DNA from: Pseudomonadota bacterium
Lineage (GTDB): Bacteria; Pseudomonadota; Alphaproteobacteria; Rhodospirillales; Magnetospirillaceae
Length of the DNA: 6,809 nt
Direction of reading: 5' to 3'
Assembly (NCBI GenBank): GCA_023437865.1
Contig: JAEZFE010000155.1
Location: 1-6,809 of the forward strand
Position numbers and translations under genes: made by a program. Positions 5,566 to 6,809 of this stretch are shown piece by piece (position 1 is the first letter of the stretch; every line of letters starts with the position of its first letter). Below the pieces are notes generated by a model. It was not told the origin of the DNA and did no database searches. It saw only the letters and a list, made by a program, of their open reading frames with translations.

Positions 5566-6809
5566 CTACCCCCCGAAGCCCGCCCGTACCAACAGATGGT
5601 GGAAGTCGCGTAGGGTTTTCTGGGCCAGCGCGGGGTCGGCGATGCCATCGACGAAGCGGGCGTCGAAGCTGGGCGCGCGCAACAGGTCGAGGATACGGGT
5701 GCGGGCGCGGCTCAAGGCGCGGCCCTCGGGCAGCACTCCGGCAGCGCAGAACTGGACCAGCCGGATCGCCCTCTCACGCAGTGACGATTCCTGATGGTCC
5801 AGCTTCTCGACGATCTGCTCGTCGATCAGATATTGATCCAGCAAGCGGTCGATGTGCTCGGTCAGCTTGGCGCGCAGTTCGGGCGGGAATGCCGAATTCG
5901 TGGCCGCGTTGTGGGCGCCGGTGGCGCGCACCATGCGGTCCTTGGGTGACAGGGTGCGCTGGCAGATCCCGTGCAGTTCCCGCGCCTCCAGCACGCGGTT
6001 CAACAAGGCCACGATGTCGCCGGCATGCTCGCGGGCGTAGTCGGTACGGGCAAGGTCGCACAGATAAACCAAGCCCACGGCGCGGTCGGGCATGGCGTTG
6101 AAGGTGGTCTGGATGGCGATGCGCCGTCCGGTGGCGCCGCCCTCTTCGCACATCCGCCCGGCCCTGGTGGTCAGCGCCTCCGCCGTTTCCGGGCCGCAGA
6201 GCAGGCCGGTGGGGGTGACCACGCGCTCGATCACCTTGGCGAAGGCCTGGTTCTCCTTGGTGTGGTCGCTGCGGTACAGCGGATTGGCCGAACGCAGCTG
6301 ACGATGGGCGCGGTCCAGCAGGCACGCCCGACTGGCCGGCAACTTGCCGTCGCGCAGCAGCTTGTTCAGCAGTTCGGCGGGGTCGTCGGCGTCGCTGGTC
6401 GCCATTGGCAGTTTGCCGTCGGCCAGGTCGAACATACGGATGATGGCCATGGCCAGGCTGGGCTGATAGCCCAGGATTTCCTGCACCACATTGGCGCCCA
6501 GTACGTCGGCGATGACGCCGTCCAGCAGCTCCAGGGCATGGGGATCGTTCTCGGCCAATGCCAGCTTGCACAACCGCTCCAGCTTGCCCAGCCAGTTGCG
6601 CACATTCGCCAAGTCGGCCGACAGCACGACGAGAGCCAAGTAATCGGCGTCATCATCGCCGGCCAGGTCGCCGACGTCGTCCACCACCTCCCGGAAACTC
6701 TCGCCCAGCCGGGGCAGCTTCAGGGCTTCGGCCTTGCGGGCGCGGGCGGACATGCGGTCGATGTTCTTGAAGATGTCGTCGCGCCGCCCCTTGCTGTCCT
6801 GTTCGCCCC
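5566..6809 (-). CDS. Uncharacterised protein, at least 414 aa (5' end outside the window)
   Basis: I do not recognise this protein. The frame has no stop up to the window edge. The codons between ATG 6753 and base 6809 (reading GEQDSKGRRDDIFKNIDR) almost all end in G or C and no ribosome-binding site precedes ATG 6753, so the true start is probably beyond the window. If ATG 6753 were used, the product would be 395 residues. It looks soluble and almost wholly helical, rich in Leu, Ala, Asp and Arg, with no signal peptide or membrane segment. Counting from ATG 6753, an acidic patch lies at 25-37 (DDVGDLAGDDDAD), leucine-rich helices at 43-110, a Cys/Arg-containing middle at 180-235, and helices at 240-390 ending HHLLVRAGFGG. 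The alternating helices could be a helical-repeat scaffold; I see no catalytic signature. Its TAG stop is one base from the stop of the convergent channel gene. Confidence 0.82.
   Translation of the reverse strand, partial: GEQDSKGRRDDIFKNIDRMSARARKAEALKLPRLGESFREVVDDVGDLAGDDDADYLALVVLSADLANVRNWLGKLERLCKLALAENDPHALELLDGVIADVLGANVVQEILGYQPSLAMAIIRMFDLADGKLPMATSDADDPAELLNKLLRDGKLPASRACLLDRAHRQLRSANPLYRSDHTKENQAFAKVIERVVTPTGLLCGPETAEALTTRAGRMCEEGGATGRRIAIQTTFNAMPDRAVGLVYLCDLARTDYAREHAGDIVALLNRVLEARELHGICQRTLSPKDRMVRATGAHNAATNSAFPPELRAKLTEHIDRLLDQYLIDEQIVEKLDHQESSLRERAIRLVQFCAAGVLPEGRALSRARTRILDLLRAPSFDARFVDGIADPALAQKTLRDFHHLLVRAGFGG

Noticed and set aside
1..6809. Defence island, mobile element, CRISPR array or secretion system.
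   Set aside because: No nuclease, transposase, integrase, Cas, toxin or repeat-spacer pattern was seen, and composition appears even across the window.

Overview
The window is high-GC, densely coding DNA that looks alphaproteobacterial, most likely a Magnetospirillum-like member of the Rhodospirillales. That placement is inferred from GC-rich third codon positions, the types of protein seen and the gene packing; there is no rRNA or other taxonomic marker. It reads as ordinary chromosome. I see no transposase, integrase, phage gene, CRISPR array, tRNA or rRNA, and I did not find a convincing new biological system.

Layout, left to right. (1) Bases 1-1333, plus strand: an ABC-2 type exporter, with an ATPase cut off by the window start and its membrane permease, translationally coupled by an ATGA overlap. 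(2) Bases 1348-2490, minus strand: a 380-residue protein I cannot assign, converging on the exporter with a palindrome at the junction. (3) Bases 2491-2862: a 372-base gap holding an AT-rich probable promoter region with an 11-bp palindrome, a strong minus-strand intrinsic terminator, and a further inverted repeat in the long 3' tail of the next operon. (4) Bases 2863-4421, minus strand: a two-gene tetrapyrrole operon, uroporphyrinogen-III C-methyltransferase followed by a double-domain CbiX-type chelatase, again joined by ATGA. (5) Bases 4422-4550: a divergent intergenic region. (6) Bases 4551-5564, plus strand: a six-transmembrane voltage-gated potassium channel with a TLGYGD filter and a cysteine/histidine-rich tail. 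(7) Bases 5566-6809, minus strand: a large unassigned protein open to the window end, whose stop codon lies one base from the channel's stop.

How the genes work together. The methyltransferase and chelatase catalyse the first and last steps of the siroheme branch (or early steps toward cobalamin or heme d1). The precorrin-2 dehydrogenase needed between them is not in the window. The exporter, the channel and the two unknown proteins show no evident functional link to each other or to tetrapyrrole synthesis. The points most worth a second look are the possible metal site at the end of the channel, the unequal halves of the chelatase, and the structured stretch between the chelatase stop and its terminator.
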